Assembly (NCBI GenBank): GCA_030704615.1
Contig: CM060731.1
Location: forward strand, 68,426,756-68,490,755
Length of the DNA stretch: 64,000 bases
DNA from: Takakia lepidozioides
Lineage: Eukaryota > Streptophyta > Takakiopsida > Takakiales > Takakiaceae
Reading direction: 5' to 3'
In this document: in pieces, positions 31,578-44,310 of the stretch
How positions within the stretch are numbered: position 1 is the first letter of the stretch
Layout of the letters: each line of letters begins with the position of its first letter
Made by a program: the position numbers and the translations under genes
The notes under the pieces: model-generated
Seen by the model: the letters and a program-made list of their open reading frames with translations, nothing else
Told to the model about the DNA's origin: nothing
Database searches by the model: none

Positions 31578-34500
31578 ATGCCGCCAGAGTTGCGGCCCCG
31601 GAAGGGACCTCCATCGGCGTCGAAGCCGCCCCCCGTGAAGACCCCGTCTCGGCGGTCTAAGGCGAAGCCATCTCCGAAAGCGAAGGTTCACAATCCGGAC
31701 AATCCTCATGGTGATGTTGAGGGCACAATCGGAAGCAGGGTGAAGTCTAGCGTTGCAGTTGTGTCAACTCCCCAGAACGGAAGCGACAGAAAGGATGCAG
31801 AGGCTCATGATATTATTGTGTTGGATTCACCAAAATCAGGTGCATTGGTTGGTGATGAGAGTACGAGTGTATCGAAAGGCAGCTCGGATGGAGCTTTCGA
31901 AGGAAGAGGCAAATACAAAGACAAAGCCAGCAACGTGAGGAAATTGCTCTTAGGATCTCCAAGAGTAAGCGGGGGAAAGTCTGACTTAGAGGAACATGGC
32001 ATCGAAGCTAGCGTGGTTAAATGTACCAAGAGCGCATCTGACGAAGCGAGAGGAAAGACATCACATAACGGATCAAAGGTGGAGGTCAAAGAGGTGGCCG
32101 AACAGATTAAAGGGGATAGAGGAAGAGCAGTGAAGAGTGAGATAGTTAAAGGTGTGGAGGTGATATGCCTCGATGATGATGATGATGACGCTGATGCAAT
32201 TCAAGAGAATTTTCAGAAAGCACTTACATTACACAACCAACGAGGGAAGACAGGAAGGGGAGAGACGACAGGGGGGCTCAAGAATGTTCAGTTGGAAATC
32301 GAACAAAGGAATTTCAGGGCATGGCTAGCCTCAATCGATGAGAATCTCCCTCCGGAAAGCGCAGGAACAGCGATGCCAACGGGTCAGAAAGCACAGGAAA
32401 AAACTGACGAGATGGGACATGGAGATGAGGAGGTTGAGGAGATTCTCAAAGCACCGCAAGTTGAACAGAGAAAAACGAATGTGTGTGAAGCGGGAGGAGA
32501 GGGCTGCAGTGAGGAGTGCAATAAGGAACTGAGCGGGAAGATTCTACATGATCAGAAGGTTGAAGCCCTGCAATGTGCTAAAAACACAGAGGACCATGAA
32601 GTTCCCGATTGTTGGGAAAATTCACAATGTGATGAAGAGGAGGCCGATGAGATTGGTGAGCCAACCGGAAGGTTGACAGACAAGAGGGAGAGTGTTCATG
32701 ATCATGCAGACGAAGAGCAAATGGTGGACTGTGATGGTAAGGAGGAAGCAACGGACAGGGAGGAAGGGGAGGGCGGTGAGGTTACTGAGGATGGAGAACC
32801 AAGCGGAAGGTGGACATACAAGAGGAAGAGTGGTGATGATCGCAAAGATGGAGAGACCATGCTGGAGCTTGATTTGAAGCGGGGAGCAAAGGAAAGGGTT
32901 CCTGGTGGTTTACAAGAGCCAAACAGAAAGTTGACTGAAAACAGGAAGAGCGGTGATGACCGCGAAGATGATGAACAAATGGCCGACTATGATGGTAAGG
33001 GTGAAGCAACCGGAAGGGATGAAGAGGAGGGTGGTGAGATGAGAGAGTCAACTGGAAGGTTGGCAGACAAGAGGGAGGGTGTTGCTGAAGACGAAAAGCA
33101 AATGGCGGAGAGTCATAGGAAGCAGGAAGGAATGGAAAGGGATGCAGTGGAGGGTGATGAGATAGGAGAGTCAAGTGAAAGGTTGGCCGCCACGAGAGAC
33201 AGCCATGATAACAACACAGAGGGAATGTTCTGTGAAGTGCAAGGGAAGGATAGCACCAAGGAAAATGGTAAGGAACAGAGCAGAAAAATTCTAGACAAAC
33301 AGAGGGATGAAGTCCTGGAGAGGCAGGAAAACAAAGTGCGTGATGGGTTTAAAGAGTCTGGAAAGGCCGAAGAGGAGGGCAATGAGGTTGGTGAGATTGG
33401 GGAAGCAAGAAGAAGTGTGACGGACAAGAGGGAGAGTGATTACAACCTTGAAATTCCTTTTCAGTTGGAGGGCAATGAAGTTGGTGAGATTGGAGAGCCA
33501 AGCACAAGTTTTGAGCATGAAAATGACGAGGATATGGTGGAGCACAAGAGGAAGGGGGATGCATGCGAAATAGTCCTAGAGGAGAGTGATGAGATTGGAG
33601 AGATAAATGCAAGATTGAAAGACAAAAGAGAGAATGATGATGCCCATGAAGACGAAAAGCAAACGATGGAGCGTTATGAGGGGGAAGCGAGTGGGAGTGA
33701 GACAGATAAGGAAGACAGTGATATGGAAGATGATGAGGAAATGGTGGAGCTCCTCGCAAAATCCTTGCGTGGGCACCTCTTGCAAGTTTCTGCCACCAGG
33801 TATGCGGCAAGGTTGCTCTTTGGGTTCCCGTGGGTGTACCAATTTTTGCTCTCTTTTCTCTTGAGCCTGCACTAATGATATTTTTTAGATTGAGGGCCAC
33901 AGTAGCAGGGCTGGATCTGGATGGTGCTTTCTGTAGGGCATATCTCTTATTGTTACAATTGTCTTTTTAGAATAGGTAACTAAAGCTAAAAAGTGGTTAA
34001 CACGTCACCCTACTCATAGATGGAGAGAGAAATCACAGTGTCATGACAGTGTGAGGGCTGACTTCAGACAAACGTAGGTTTAACAGGCCAGATCACCTCT
34101 GTACCTTGGACTTCATATGATATTTAGGAGAATTAGAGTGATTGCAGGTGGGGAGTGTTGGCTGAGAGAGCTATGGCAGTCATACTGACATTGTCACCGA
34201 ACCGAGAAGTGTAACATATGGCACCAAGGTTTAGAGTGTGTGTCAGAATCTTCCAACTTATGAGCACACTCTTTCTGTTCTGTTCCTTAAGCAGGCAGGT
34301 TTTTAGGTGAGAACTGCGTCACCTTATAGCATAACTTGTGTTCATTTGCACCTCCTAATCACAACTTATCATTCTAAAAGAGACTTCTGTGTGCAGCAGT
34401 ACCGCAAGGGGCAGCAGGGAGATCGAGAAACACTCTCAATCAGGAGTGGGTGATGTCCCTAACGGTACCTTGACAAGTTTAGATGATGATGAAGAAATGA

Positions 34501-36998
34501 TTGACCTTGATCACCCTAGGAGCAAAGAGTAAGTTCATGTCTCTCTCTCTCTCAGTTATTAATGTCTTCCTTCTCTTGGTGGAGGGGATTATCATTGTGT
34601 CAATGTGGAACCCCTTTTTTCAGAGAGCACTTCACCCCTAGTGCCAATAAGTATACCTCTTTATCTCTCTCGCACACTGGTGCTGCATTCCTCAAGTGGA
34701 GGTTTAACAGGGTAAGTGGGCTTTTCCAGAATTGGTGTCAACAACAGTTACTTCTCTGGAGCAAAGAGAGCTTCTCATACTTCCAGACACTAACTGTGTG
34801 TGTGGTAACTGCAGGGGTGCTGAGGCTGTGGCATCAGCCTTGCACATTTCATGGAAACCGGATACTGGTCTTCCAAGGACAGATGGCAAGTCTGACTTGC
34901 ATGGGAAAACTAAATATGATAGAAATAAGGGGACACATGGAAGCAACATTTCAGATCAGAATTTTTGGCAAGTGGAAAAGCATTTGGAGGAGGGATCCCT
35001 GGTGCCCCCAATCGACCCCCGAAAGCAGAGAAAGCTTGCTAAAAAGCATGTGAAACAAACGGCTGGAGCAAAATGGTAACATATCTTGCTTTTTGTTTTG
35101 TGTGTATGTCTGCTGTCCTTGCCTCCTAGGGGCTGTTTGGCTGGACCTGTCTCTCTAGTGGTTCATTTCTTCCCCCTTCATTGATCTCTCTTTCTCTTCT
35201 GCGTGTGTGTGGATGTTCTAAAATTTCTCTTTCTGCGTGTTGTGTTTGGGCTGTACTTCTGTTTGGTCAGTAACTCTACCGTGTTGTCCTATTGTGTCAC
35301 ATGTGTCCATGTATTGTTCTCTCAGGGCAGCTTATCTGTATTGGGCAATCTACCTCCAACTAAGCTTGTGTTTGTTTTGGTTTTCTCTTGACGTTGACTC
35401 TGTTTCGTAGGCCCTCTGGGCCTCCTGTGCATTTAATACTTTCTCCGTTTCCTCACAAGTCAGTGCCAATCCTTCATTTCTCTGTAATTGAATTGGGCAC
35501 ATGTGCTACGGCAAATTTGAGGCTGGCTCTCATGTTACAGAGGGCCATGGGAAGGGTTGACTTACAGCAGGGATCGTGCCTTTCACATTGTGTCTTGGGA
35601 GAATCAATGCTGATATCTCAGACCCCAGATGTGTTTGTTTGGATGTTTTGTAATCAATTAAAGGGGAAAAATTGCCTCTATGATGCACTCTAATTTGATT
35701 TGTGTCGAGCAGGTTCGACATGCCAGCACCAACTGTCACACCAGCGATAAAGAGGGAGCTGCAGCTACTTAAGGTGTGAGCACAGCTTCTATAGTAATCC
35801 TTCTCTTTATATCAGAACAGTACTGAGAGATGAGACAGAAAGATGGGGCCTGGGGTGGGGTGGTTTAGTACATTAAAATAAATGGGAGCTGCTGATTTGG
35901 TGGGGGGCAGGCTAATGTGTGGGGTGGTGTGGTGGATGGGATGTCTGCAGCTAAGAAGTGTCATCGACCCTAAACAGCATTACAAATCCGGTGACACAAA
36001 GGGCCAACCAAAATATTTCCAGGTGTTTTCCACCTGCACATTGTGACAGATGTCCACTTTGATCTGATTGCAGTGAAACTGTAAATTTTGTCTGACTGGG
36101 ATTTGTACGAACAGAGGATCTGGGACGGGCACACTACAACTTTCAGAGTTTTAGTTGAAGCTCTTCGTTCCCTTATCAGTTTTCATTTTTTTACTGCCTG
36201 GCACTAAATTGGCTGGCCTCTTCTTTGAACTTTCAAAAGACAAATTCGATTAATGAAACCTTCCTGATTTTCTCATACTGACTGGACTGGCTTATGATTT
36301 CAGATAGGAACTGTGGTGGAAGGACCTGCAGACTTTTACTCAGGACGGTTGACGAAGAAAGAACGCAAGGAAACATTTGCGGACGAACTTCTTGCAAACA
36401 GCAGTCTCAAATCCTTTAGGTATACAAACATATTTGAACTCCAGACGGAAGTCACGTTGGTAATTCATCATGAGATCTCACAAGCATTTATGGTATTTGG
36501 GAGACTCAGTCATCAATGCCTAACAGACCACATCCACTGAACTGCATGCTTGCATGGTACTGAAGTTACCAGGCTTCTTGCTATCGCTGTCAGGGTGGCA
36601 AGCTCTACAGGAGCTGGTTATGGCCATCAATGGCTTTCTGAGTTGGCTATGTAACTTGCTGGCTGTGTCAAAACTAGTCTTCAGGATTCCTGGCTATGCT
36701 TCTCACACTTGAAACTAACTAGGATTGTCCATCCAGGCATGGGGAATTTAAGTCTCTAGGAAGAAGCTGGACGAAGTGACCCGAGTGGCTGTTAGACCTT
36801 GTAACAGAAACTTGCCTGAACAAGTACTTAAATTCATGTTTGCTATGGCTGGTGAAGTCTAAGTGACAAAAGGCTGATGTGTTGGTTTGTCCCAGAAAGC
36901 GCAAGTACATGGAAATCCAAGAGCAAAAGCAGGCTGGTGGCAAGAAGTTTTGGAAGCAGAAGAAAAATCGGCAAAAACCCTCTTGGGCTAAAACATAG
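31578..36998 (+). CDS. FCF2: FCF2-domain pre-rRNA processing protein (DNTTIP2/TdIF2-like), 7 exons
   Basis: Nucleolar factor needed for early pre-rRNA cleavages of 40S synthesis in yeast. Exons 31578-33799, 34397-34528, 34815-35075, 35713-35773, 35951-36022, 36304-36419 and 36896-36998; all junctions are GT/AG and in phase, giving 988 residues. The C-terminal Fcf2 domain spans exons 3-7: WFDMPAPTVTPAIKRELQLL, LRSVIDPKQHYK, PKYFQ-IGTVVEGPADFYSG, RLTKKERKETFADELL, then RKYMEIQEQKQAGGKKFW. The first ~740 residues are low-complexity and acidic, with ~45-residue degenerate repeats (GE(I)GEPTGRLTDKRES..DE.QM). IIVLDSP (~31,811), VICLDDDDDD (~32,158) and MIDLD in exon 2 look like SUMO-interacting motifs. 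ATG at 31578 opens the longest frame. Yeast Fcf2 is much shorter; animal DNTTIP2 has a comparable acidic extension. Confidence 0.93.
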
Positions 36999-37663
36999 TC
37001 ATTCCATACATCAAGGCGTAGTCAATGTTGACTGGGGATGGCGTCTCTGAGTTTAGGGCGGTGGTCCAGGAGGTAGGCTTTTGTAAGTTGGGTGTTTTCT
37101 GCAGTGCCCAGAAAAAGGTAGTGTTTACAAGCAGAGAAAGGCATATTTTGGGCTACCGTAGGATGGACCTTGGAGCGGGAACCTTAGGGACATGGGGATG
37201 GGAGGAATGGCAACAATATGCATCTTCTGCCGCAGGTTCCCATTTTCAGTATATGGACACTTTGATACACAATCATTCCACTGCCAATATTTGCATTAAA
37301 GGACCTGAATAAACTGGGATTGGACACTTGATATTCCAGTAACTGCCTCTCAATTCATAAAGAAAATTGTCCTGGACATCAGCATTTGATGTCACAAATT
37401 CAGTTGTTCTTTCTTGCAATGCGGACAGCAATGCACTTGTACCTGTCACTAATGATGAATAATACTGTACCTGAGGGAAACAGCAGGAAATGCCAAAACC
37501 AAGCAAGAGAGAACTCTTCATCTGTTCTTATTGGACATTTTCTCAGGGTGAACAACCTTCGCACTGAAAGCAAGATGGAAACCACAACACTACGTCAGAG
37601 ATGAGGTTACAAAACTTTGGTATGGCAACCAATGAGAACCTAACTGCAGTCCCAACACCCTAG
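36999..37663. other. 3' intergenic space between convergent FCF2 and FtsZ1
   Basis: No coding or repeat structure recognised. It should hold both 3' UTRs. Confidence 0.5.
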
Positions 37664-40600
37664 CTACAAAAATCCCTTGCTCCCAAGGCCTTGGGGAAAT
37701 CTGGAGGGGACAGGAGACGCGCGCTTCCAAGGGAGCTCCGCGCCCTTGGTTGCCTCTTGCATGTCTTGCCGGGCTGCCTTTGGATCAACCAATGTTTTCT
37801 GAAATGTCTGTGAGAAACCTGTTGCAATGATGGTCACGTGAACCTCACCCGTGTAGCGATCATCAACCACAGCCCCGAAAATTATGTTGGCTGTCGGATC
37901 TGCCAACCCAGTCACGATCTACACACCGCATTCCAACCCCAAGTGTCAAGGAAAAACATGTGAGACCTGATTGGTACTACATTCCCAGATTCCATTTCCC
38001 AGATCTATTGAATGCATAGTTGCATACTTTCAACCACTTTCATCCATAAAGAGGTTTGATCTTGAACGAGCACTAGCACTATATGTGGAAAAATGATCTG
38101 AAGGGATCGGATGTGGGCAAGTCAAAACTTAAACCAGTTCAGCTGAGACATTTGCGATTCTAGGGAGGGCCACAGAACAGACCTGTGAGACACGGTTCAC
38201 TTCCTGCAGGGTGAGGTCCTTGCCACCAGTGATGTTGTACACAACACCGGTTGCTCGCTCGATGGAGCGCTCAATCAGTGGTGCTGAAGTAGCCTGCAAA
38301 GCAGCTTCTTCTGCACGATTCTTGCCAGTTGACATACCCACCCCTAGCATTGCCGTCCCAGAATTACTCATGACAGCTTTGACATCAGCGAAGTCCACAT
38401 TCACCAATCCTGGTGTCTGCACCACAACATCAAGAGGAACATTTCAAAAATGCATTTGTCAGGTTCCAGAGAAAGAGATTGACTCCAGCAGAAGCCGGTG
38501 TAACTAAGAGCCGCTTCACCTTACGTCTACTTTCCCCTTTCGGGGGTAGGACAGGTTCCAGAATTCTAACAAAAGTTTGGACTAAGCCTTTGCCATCAGA
38601 CTAAAGAGAAAATGATAAGAATGCCTATGCATTCATAGCATGCTGTGTGTCAAGTGATGCTGCCATATGAGACTGGAGAAGCTCTTTCCACTATAGACGC
38701 TACACCAATGGAGAATGGTGAGTAAAAACAACTTAGACATCCTTTTCAAGTAAGGTCCTTAGAGGGCGAGAGTAACATAGGGTCCCATGGGCTTGACTAT
38801 TTCATTGAATATACAAGGGTAGTCAATGGTACCGTACAAACTTCCTTAAGTCAAAACATGCAAAAAACAGGTTGATACTTGATATCCCAGGCAACAGAGG
38901 GTGTTTGCTAGTGCCTGTCAATCAACTCGTCCAAGTATTGGTGACAGACGATTGCTAAGTAGGCTACACCGGACACAAAAAAACAAACGAAAACGGAGAG
39001 GACTTGATAAACCATCAACAAGAGTTTGAAAGCATATTGGGCCACGCTTGGGTCAACATTCAAGAACCCAAAACCAAGCTAGGTTTCCGCATACATCCGA
39101 TGTCTTGGGAGTTTCATTAGTGGCATCCCATGTGTGATCCAATGAGGTAATCCCACAAAAGACACTCGACTCAGCACCAATGAGCAATACAGTTAAACCC
39201 TGAACCCTAAACCCTCGACCATCACCCTTGGGTTGCTGAGTGGCAATGTAAGTGAACGATGTCCACAGTTGCTTCTGACATCTGTATACGGAACACAACA
39301 TTTCTTAACTGGAAGTACATCATCACACTCACAGTGATTATGTCAGAGATGCCTTGCACACCCTGTCGCAGCACATCGTCAGCCAAAAGAAAGGCGTCCT
39401 GAAGCGGAGTCTGTTCTTGCACTACATCCAAGAGGCGGTCATTTGGGATGATAATAAGCGTATCCACTGACTTGCGCAGCTGCTCTATTGCCTCCAGTGC
39501 CTGCACCCCTACCATCCATCCTGCCTTCTTTTACCCAGAGAGACAGCCTTCTTTTCCCAACCCTCTTTTCCAGCATTGTTTTACAAGACTTTAAGCATGC
39601 ACCTAATGAGAGCTTGTTGTACTGGCATCAACAGCCACACTTACCAGTGCTGTGAAAGATCACCATACTGTGCTATATCCTTTCTTCACAAAACGTCATT
39701 GGTGGCTCTTTGAAAAGAAGCTCACCATATGGAAGTTTCAAGTCCAACAAAAGCTCACCTGCTGGCCCCTGCGACGACCTTCAAATGTGAAAGGATAGGT
39801 GACAACACCCACAGTGAGATGCCCGACTTCTTTGGACACCCGTGCTACCACCGGCGCAGCCCCCGACCCCGTCCCACCCCCCATGCCAGCAGTTATGAAG
39901 ACAAGATCTGAGTCAGCCACTGCCTCTGCAATAGCCTCTAAGGACTCCTCTGCAGCCTGTTCTCCCAGGTTTGGATTTCCACCGGTACCTGCCAGTCCCC
40001 TTCCACATTTCTAGAAAAACCATACTGAATATGAAAAAGGGAACTGCACAACCCTCACTTGAAGCTTGTCCTTCGAGACTGCAGTTTGGAAACATTCACT
40101 TCCACTTAAAGATTGACAACTCCATCCGAGTCATCCCATCTTGATGACTTCCATTTCTCCCTCTCTTTAATCAAGACTCCCAGTATGGACATCAAAGTAG
40201 GGCTCTCGTGGACACGACCTGAAAGCTTCGCGATAAAGGGACAAGTAAAAGATTTGGGAGGAAGATCAGATTGAATATGCATATGCACTCTCAATGGTCA
40301 TCACTGATACACACTCTCACCTAGTCTACAACAAGTCAATAAGAGGTATAGTCTGTACCCAGTCCACGGGTTAATTCCTCCCCAATCTGCACACGGTGTG
40401 TAGCTGCTGACTGTAGCAATGCTTGTGAATCTGTGTTGATGGCCCAAAACTCCACTCCCTGCTCAGCCACAGTCCACAAGCTCTAGTGTTGACATTCAAT
40501 GCTTGCACCCCTCCCTCTACAGAAATTGTGATAAGGAACATTGTGTACACCATACTCTGCACAGGCATTCATGCCAAGCCCCAATAAACCTTCCCAACTA

Positions 40601-41502
40601 TTGCAAGGTGTATGGTTTGATGCAGCTGTAACCAGAGCTATAGTCTAAGATTAATAATATAGCTAGAACTTGGGGTAAAAACAAACTCAAGACTGAGTCT
40701 ACAACTTGACCACTACCTCACTTCAATTATATCTCAAATTTTTCTACGGTCGATTGATTCTTTCTGTAAGCACCCAACATATGCACTCTGCTGTTAGTGG
40801 TTGTTTGATCTGTCAGCAGCATCGAGGGAGGGTTTATGGAGCCCAATGTCACCTAAGTATCACAAGGCTGAGACCAAGCAGAGTATATGAACTGAAAACG
40901 ACTCTGAAAGCAAGACAAACTGCAAGTGCAATGAGATACAGCTAGCTGAGAAGATTAGGGAGTACACATTGGTGCAAGCCGATTACCTTGCCATAGTCTA
41001 TTCCTGACTAGTATTAATGGAGCCTATCGTCTACAAATGGGATGGGAGTGTTAGGAGAAAGTATACTGAGGAGGGACGGGGAAGGGCACGCAGAGGGCCA
41101 GCATGTACACAGGCGTACCTGAAGGCCACTGCCAATCATCCTATTGACAGCATTGTTACCCCCACCACCCACGCCAATGACTTTAATGCGTGCAGCATCC
41201 ACGGAAGCCATTGATGCTTCTATCCTGCTCCTTCTCCCCTTTCTCCTCCTCCCCCGACTCCATGCCTGATGGTTCCCCTCCATTCTGACAAAGAAAATGC
41301 TGCGTCCCCTCAAGCGCTCATCACCGACATCTGATACCAACGTTGTCCTCCTTGAACCAGGGCACTGATAGCATGAGGTCCGTGGAGAAAAGGAGAGATG
41401 GCTGAGACAACAAGACGGGGAAGAAGAAGAAGAAGAAGCCACTGTGTCTCTAAGGGTAGGGAACGGATTTACACTTGCCATTAACTTCTTCTGACAAAAC
41501 AT
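37664..41502 (-). CDS. FTSZ1: Plastid division protein FtsZ1, 6 exons
   Basis: Tubulin-like GTPase forming the stromal Z ring. Exons on the minus strand: 41502-41119, 40458-40359, 39988-39759, 39500-39333, 38416-38183, 37918-37664; all are in phase, 456 residues. The N-terminus has a Ser run (residues ~25-30) and a basic, transit-peptide-like composition; a second Met at 41,481 is an alternative start. Key blocks: [43 protein letters not shown], tubulin signature [29 protein letters not shown]7 loop [12 protein letters not shown], and [26 protein letters not shown] and FQKTL match FtsZ1; FtsZ2 would have a different strand and an IPEFL-type tail, absent here. The family sequence DIITIPGLV is DIITTPGLV at the exon 4/5 junction. 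Confidence 0.96.
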
Positions 41503-42248
41503 ATCGACACAGACGATGTAAGACGCTCTGCGTGCAAATTAAAGATAGAAGAGCAGGAGGCGAAAGCAAATACAAAAAAGGGATGCCGATGGCAACCGAT
41601 TGCACCCAGCAGAGAGTTGAGCTGGCTGCTTTGATACCAGGCACAAGCAAGCATGCACAAACTCCACAGGGATTAATTCGGAGAAGGGTGCAAGCAGCAA
41701 GAGATTTTCAGAGAGTGCAAGAACCAGTCCTTCCTCTATCAGCATTCAAAGACCCCCCCATCTACGGTGTCAAGCGCCTCTACTGACAGATCCCAACCGC
41801 ACATCTTCGGGATGGACGAAGCTCGAACATCCACTGAAAGGAAACAAAAAAGTTATCACACACTAACCAGCTACTACTGGCATCAGCCTTCAGATTTTGT
41901 CGCTATACAATGAAGTGGGAGGCAATGCAAACCTACATAGAGACGATGGGAGCTGTGAAGACTCTGTGGGTGTTCCTTGGATCTATGCTCTACTTCCATT
42001 CCTCTGGGTTTTAGTATGACCATCAGACGATGAAGTTGTACGAATCTGTAAGCGTGTAGCTAAATGTTGAGCCTTCTGAGAATTTCATGGAATTGGGTGG
42101 AGATTGCTGTTCCGGGTGGTTGTCTCTGTATCAGTGGTGAGTTGGATAGGTTTATAAATGTAATTTTCTTGTATCATGCAGGGCGAGGGGGTTTCTAGTC
42201 TGGAATCAGGCGCAGTTGGTTGTCTGGCATCATAAAGTGGGCAAGGGA
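41503..42248. promoter_or_regulatory. Divergent upstream region between FtsZ1 and the PPR gene
   Basis: About 750 bp, presumably holding both promoters and 5' UTRs. A possible 3' splice site (TTTTCTTGTATCATGCAG) ends at 42,181, so the PPR transcript may have a 5' UTR intron. No clear TATA box was assigned. Confidence 0.4.
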
Positions 42249-44063
42249 ATGAGTTTTGGCACCTTCAATATTGCCGCTGTTTCTGAGGGAGAGCGGATGC
42301 AAAGATCAATGGAGGAGAGAGGTGACAATCACACTTCTGGAACTAGTGGGGATATGAGCAGAGTATGGAAAGTGGGACGATTGAAGGAGGCAGTGCACAC
42401 CTTGGATCTGATGAAGCAACAAGGCCTTGGAGCTTACTCCGCGACTTGTGCTAGTCTCTTACAGGAGTGTGCTAAGACGCAGGCCCTGGCTGATGGCAAG
42501 GGGGTCCATGCCCACATTGTCGAAAGTGGATTGGAGCCGGACGTCTTCTTGGGAAACAGCCTTATCAGTATGTACATGAAGTGCGGGAGCGTTGTGGATG
42601 CACGTCAAGTGTTTGACAAAATGCCCAAACGGAATGTGGTTTCATGGAATGCGATGATTGCTGGATCAGCTCAGCTAGGGCATGTTCAAGAAGCATTCGA
42701 ACACTTCCAGCAAATGCAACGCGAGGGTGTGATGCCAAACGAGATCACATTTCTGAGCATCCTCAACAGTTGTGCCAGCCAAGAGTCCAGCAAGCAGGTT
42801 CATGCCAGTATTATTAATTCTGGATTAGAGGCAGATGTCCGGGTGGGTACTGCTCTTGTCAGCATGTATTGCAAGTGGGGGAAAATTGCAGATGCCCGCC
42901 AAGTGTTCCACAAAATGCCTAAACGAGATTTGGTCTCATGGACGACAATGATTTCTGGATTAGCTCATCAAGGGTATGGGGAAGAGGCATTGGAACTGTT
43001 TCAGCAGATGCAACAAAAAGGCATCATGCCTAACAAGATCACCTTCATGAGTATCCTCAATGCATGTGCCAGCCCAGTAGCCCTCGAACAGGGCAAGTGG
43101 CTCCATGCAGGCATCATTCATGCTGGATTTGAGTCAGATGTCCGGGTGGCAACTGCCCTTGCCAGCATGTATTTGAAGTGTGGGAGTGTGGTGGATGCAC
43201 GCCAAGTATTTGTTCAAATGCCTAAGCGAGACGTAAGCTCATGGAATGCAATGATTGCAGGACTTGCTCAGGAAGGGTATGGAGCAGAAGCTTTTGAAAT
43301 CTTTCGACAAATGCAGAAAGAAGGTGTGAAGGCAAACAGGGTCACCTTTCTGAGCATTCTTAACGCATGTGTGAGCTCAGCAGATCCGGAGGAGGGCAAG
43401 CATGTCCATGCTGGGATAATTGAAGCAGGACTTGAGTCAGATCTCCGTGTGGGGAATGCCCTTATCACCATGTATGTGAAGTGTGGGAGTATTCTGGATG
43501 CACGCTGTCTGTTTGAGAAAATGCCTAGCAAGAATGTGATCACATGGACTGCTATGATTGCAGGATTAGCTCAGCGAGGGTATGGTGAAGAGGCATTGGA
43601 ACTCTTTCAGCAAATGCAATGTGAAGGTGTGAATCCAAACACAATCACTTTTGTGAGCATCCTCAGCGCATTTGTCAGCCCTGCTGCACTGGAACAGGGC
43701 AAGTGGCTGCATACACACATCATCATAGCCGGTTTTGAGTCAGATGTCCGAGTAGGGACCGCCCTTATCAGCATGTATGTGAAGTGTGGGAGTGTGGTAG
43801 ATGCACGCCAAGTGTTTGACAAAATGCCGACACGGGATGTGATCACATGGAATGCAATGATTGCAGGACTTACACGGGAAGGGCTCGATGAAGAGGCATT
43901 GGAACTCTTTCAGAAAATGCAACAAGAAGGTGTTAAGCCTGATGAGGTGACACTCAGGAGCATCCCAAGGCATGGGCCAACCTATCAGCCCTGGAAGAAG
44001 GCAGCTGGATCCATCCAGAGTGGGATGTATGTGCCTGGTAGTCCTGTATTGTCAAGAGTTTGA
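42249..44063 (+). CDS. PLS-class pentatricopeptide repeat protein, intronless, 3' end decayed
   Basis: PPR proteins bind organellar RNA base by base and act in editing, splicing or stability. About 604 residues from the ATG at 42,249 (open frame also upstream). Five consecutive ~101-residue P-L-S triplets follow a short leader; each has (A/S)LISMYMKCGSVVDARQVF, DKMPKRDVVSWNAMIAGLA and ALELFQQMQ.EGV.PN..TF-type sequence. The blocks are unusually similar, so the gene grew by internal duplication. A sixth block is frameshifted at ~43,960 and the frame ends at 44,063. No E, E+ or DYW editing domain is encoded in frame. No obvious transit peptide. It could be a functional short PPR, a truncated pseudogene, or a gene with a sequencing frameshift. 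Confidence 0.88.
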   Translation: MSFGTFNIAAVSEGERMQRSMEERGDNHTSGTSGDMSRVWKVGRLKEAVHTLDLMKQQGLGAYSATCASLLQECAKTQALADGKGVHAHIVESGLEPDVFLGNSLISMYMKCGSVVDARQVFDKMPKRNVVSWNAMIAGSAQLGHVQEAFEHFQQMQREGVMPNEITFLSILNSCASQESSKQVHASIINSGLEADVRVGTALVSMYCKWGKIADARQVFHKMPKRDLVSWTTMISGLAHQGYGEEALELFQQMQQKGIMPNKITFMSILNACASPVALEQGKWLHAGIIHAGFESDVRVATALASMYLKCGSVVDARQVFVQMPKRDVSSWNAMIAGLAQEGYGAEAFEIFRQMQKEGVKANRVTFLSILNACVSSADPEEGKHVHAGIIEAGLESDLRVGNALITMYVKCGSILDARCLFEKMPSKNVITWTAMIAGLAQRGYGEEALELFQQMQCEGVNPNTITFVSILSAFVSPAALEQGKWLHTHIIIAGFESDVRVGTALISMYVKCGSVVDARQVFDKMPTRDVITWNAMIAGLTREGLDEEALELFQKMQQEGVKPDEVTLRSIPRHGPTYQPWKKAAGSIQSGMYVPGSPVLSRV

Positions 44064-44310
44064 TACAGTGAGATGTGATTTCATGGACTGCAATGCTTGC
44101 AGGACTGACACCAGAAGGGGATGGTACGGAAGAATGTGTCTGGGCAAACAGAAGTCTGGAGGACAGAACCGTCAGTTTGATACACTAAACTCCAGTGCAG
44201 TCATCCCAAATTATCAAGAATCTGGATTCGTGGCTGCGTGTGTGAAGAACGCCCTTGTTGACATGCATCCCAAGTGGGGGACAATAGGGTATGTCGTGTG
44301 AAGTCTTCGC
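44064..44310 (+). pseudogene. Decayed downstream PPR motifs
   Basis: Out-of-frame sequence continues the array: DVISWTAMLAGLTPEGDGTE near 44,078-44,140 and FVAACVKNALVDMHPKWGTI near 44,226-44,285. These match the S and P/L motifs of the preceding blocks. The ancestral protein was longer by at least two motifs. Confidence 0.7.

Noticed and set aside
33100-33900. Minus-strand Ser/His/Pro-rich frames over the FCF2 first exon
   Set aside because: They are shadows of the acidic, Glu/Lys-rich coding frame.
42216-42248. Earlier PPR start at 42,216
   Set aside because: The codon there is TTG. The first in-frame ATG is 42,249.
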